A DNA stretch of 64,000 nt from Branchipolynoe longqiensis. Its lineage: Eukaryota; Annelida; Polychaeta; Phyllodocida; Polynoidae. The notes below the pieces were generated by a model. The model made no database searches. It worked only from the letters and a program-made list of their open reading frames with translations, and was not told the origin of the DNA. The stretch is taken from positions 1,433,001 through 1,497,000 of the forward strand of contig CM059192.1 of NCBI GenBank assembly GCA_030323885.1, in the 5' to 3' direction. How positions within the stretch are numbered: position 1 is the stretch's first letter; each line of letters starts with the position of its first letter. Shown here piece by piece: positions 62,118 to 64,000 of this stretch. A program made the translations under genes and the position numbers.

Positions 62118-64000
62118 TGTGTCAGACATGCACTGTTAATACCATGTGTCAGACATGGGGGGCTGTTAATACCGTGTGTCAGACATGCATGATGTTAATA
62201 CCATGTGTCAGACATGTGTGGTGTTAATAATGTGTGTCAGACATGCATGATGTTAATACCATGTGTCAGACATGTGTGCTGTTAATACTGTGTGTCAGAC
62301 ATGTATGCTGTTAATACTGTGTCAGACATGCATGATGTTAATACCATGTGGCAGACATGCGTGGTGTTAATACCGTGTGTCAGACATGTATGCTGTTAAT
62401 ACTGTGTGTCAGACAGGCATGCTGGTAATACCTTGTGTCAGACATGCGTGCTGTTAATACTGTGGGTGAGACATGCGTATTGTTAATACTGTGTGTGAGA
62501 CATGCATGCTGTTAATACGGTGTGTCAGAAATGTGTGTTGTTAATACTGTGTGTCAGACATGTGCACTGTTAATACCATGTCAAACATGCACACCGGTAA
62601 TACTGTGTGTCAGACATGTGTGCTGTTTATACCGTGTGTCAGACATGCATGCTGTTAATAATGTGTGTCATACATGTGTGCTGTTAATACCGGGTGTCAG
62701 ACATGTGTTCTGTTAAGACTGTGTGTCAGACATGCGTGCTGTTAATACTGTGTTAGACATGTGCACTGTTAATACCATGTGTCAGACATGCACACTGTTA
62801 ATACCATGTGTCAGACATACACACTGTTAATACATTGTGTCAGACATGCACACTGTTAATACCATGTGGCAGACATGCATGGTGTTAATACCGTGTGTCA
62901 GACATGTGTGCTGTTAATACTGTGTGTCAGACAGGCATGCTGGTAATACCTTGTGTCAGACATGCGTGCTGTTAATACTGTGGGTGAGATATGCATATTG
63001 TTAATACTGTGTGTGAGACATGCATGCTGTTAATACGGTGTGTCAGAAATGTGTGTTGTTAATACTGTGTGTCAGACATGTGCACTGTTAATACCATGTC
63101 AAACATGCACACCGTTAATACTGTGTGTCAGACATGTGTGCTGTTTATACCGTGTGTCAGACATGCATGCTGTTAATAATGTGTGTCATACATGTGTGCT
63201 GTTAATACCGGGTGTCAGACATGGGTTCTGTTAAGACTGTGTGTCAGACATGTGTGCTGTTAATACTGTATTAGACATGTGCACTGTTAATACCATGTGT
63301 CAGACATGCACACTGTTAATACCATGTGTCAGACATACACACTGTTAATACATTGTGTCAGACATGCACACTGTTAATACCATGTGGCAGACATGCGTGG
63401 TGTTAATACCGTGTGTCAGACATGTGTGCTGTTAATACTGTGTGTCAGACAGGCATGCTGGTAATACCTTGTGTCAGACATGCGTGCTGTTAATACTGTG
63501 GGTGAGATATGCATATTGTTAATACTGTGTGAGACATGCATGCTGTTAATACGGTGTGTCAGAAATGTGTGTTGTTAATACTGTGTGTCAGACATGTGCA
63601 CTGTTAATACCATGTCAAACATGCACACCGTTAATACCGTGTGTCAGACATGTGTGCTGTTTATACCATGTGTCAGACATGCATGCTGTTAATACTGTGT
63701 GTCAGACATGTGTGCTGTTAATACCGGGTGTCAGACATGTGTGCTGTTAAGACTGTGTGTCAGACATGTGTGCTGTTAATACTGTGTTAGACATGTGCAC
63801 TGTTAATACCATGTGTCAGACATACACACTGTTAATACATTGTGTCAGACATGCACACTGTTAATACCATGTGTCAGACATGCACACTGTTAATACCATG
63901 TGTCAGACATGCATGCTGTTAATACATTGTGTGAGACATGTGTGCTGTTAACACCATGTGTCAGACATGCCTGTTGTTAACGCCGTGAGTCAGACATGCA
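62118..64000. repeat. 29-bp satellite with 518-bp higher-order unit, cut by window end
   Basis: Basic unit GTGTGTCAGACATGCATGCT plus GTTAATACC. From 62,346 the variants recur in the same order every 518 bp (62,346; 62,864; 63,382), for example the rare words CATGTGGCAGACATGC, CAGGCATGCTGGTAATACC and CAGAAATGTGTGTTG. Three 64-codon frames spaced 518 and 516 bp apart reflect this. The array continues past the window. Confidence 0.95.

Overview
This window looks like non-coding nuclear DNA of an animal, most likely a mollusc (probably a gastropod). The main clue is a SINE core of the kind common in mollusc genomes, with landmarks CAACTGGTTCATCAAAGGC, ATATAAAAGACCCCTTGCTG and a tail ending TTAAATAAAAC. 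There are no operons, no bacterial-type genes and no convincing intact cellular gene, rRNA or tRNA. Nearly all long open frames, including one of 1,166 codons, come from minisatellites whose repeat unit lacks a stop codon. The only real coding remnants are broken C-terminal ends of non-LTR retrotransposons (14.6-15.8, 18.2-18.4, 22.9-23.1 and 52.9-53.2 kb).

Roughly 40% of the window (about 26-27 kb by adding the arrays below) is tandem repeat, in more than 25 unrelated arrays with units of 7 to 206 bp. The largest are 44.7-49.7 kb (GT-rich, about 28 bp), 19.4-21.85 kb (35 bp, with a 478-bp higher-order duplication), 41.5-43.4 kb (19 bp), 62.1-64.0 kb (29 bp, with a 518-bp higher-order unit), 3.1-4.5 kb (31 bp), 31.7-33.1 kb (21 bp) and 36.8-38.1 kb (60 bp). 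Polypyrimidine tracts lie at 19.0-19.3 and 61.5-62.0 kb, and a CA-rich block at 10.9-11.7 kb.

The rest is mostly interspersed repeats, often nested. Names used here: SINE-1 (head like a serine tRNA, tail ending in AAACAACAACAAAC; over 15 full or partial copies, including a subgroup with a different tail); SINE-2 (the mollusc-type SINE); SINE-3 (tRNA-headed, tail GAAGATTTATACTGCC in reverse); MITE-T (about 355 bp, ends AGTTGCATAGTCCGATG, TTAA target duplications); MITE-H (about 535 bp, ends TGGGGCTGTCACATTACG, TTA/TAA duplications); MITE-F (foldback element with ends near GGGGCC and GGTGTTAGC); mini-LTR (178-bp direct terminal repeats that contain a tRNA-like fold); a pogo/Tigger-like hairpin; and one solo LTR.

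The most unusual structures are: (1) a 3.1-kb element at 57,620-60,752 whose ends carry inverted arrays of a 13-bp motif and which has no transposase; (2) the mini-LTR element at 28,157-28,655; (3) a three-level nest at 52,669-53,749 (SINE in LINE in mini-LTR) in which both insertions keep exact target duplications; and (4) MITE-H, whose three long copies all carry a piece of the SINE-1 tail. Element names are local labels. Family assignments come from motifs and recall, since no database search was possible.
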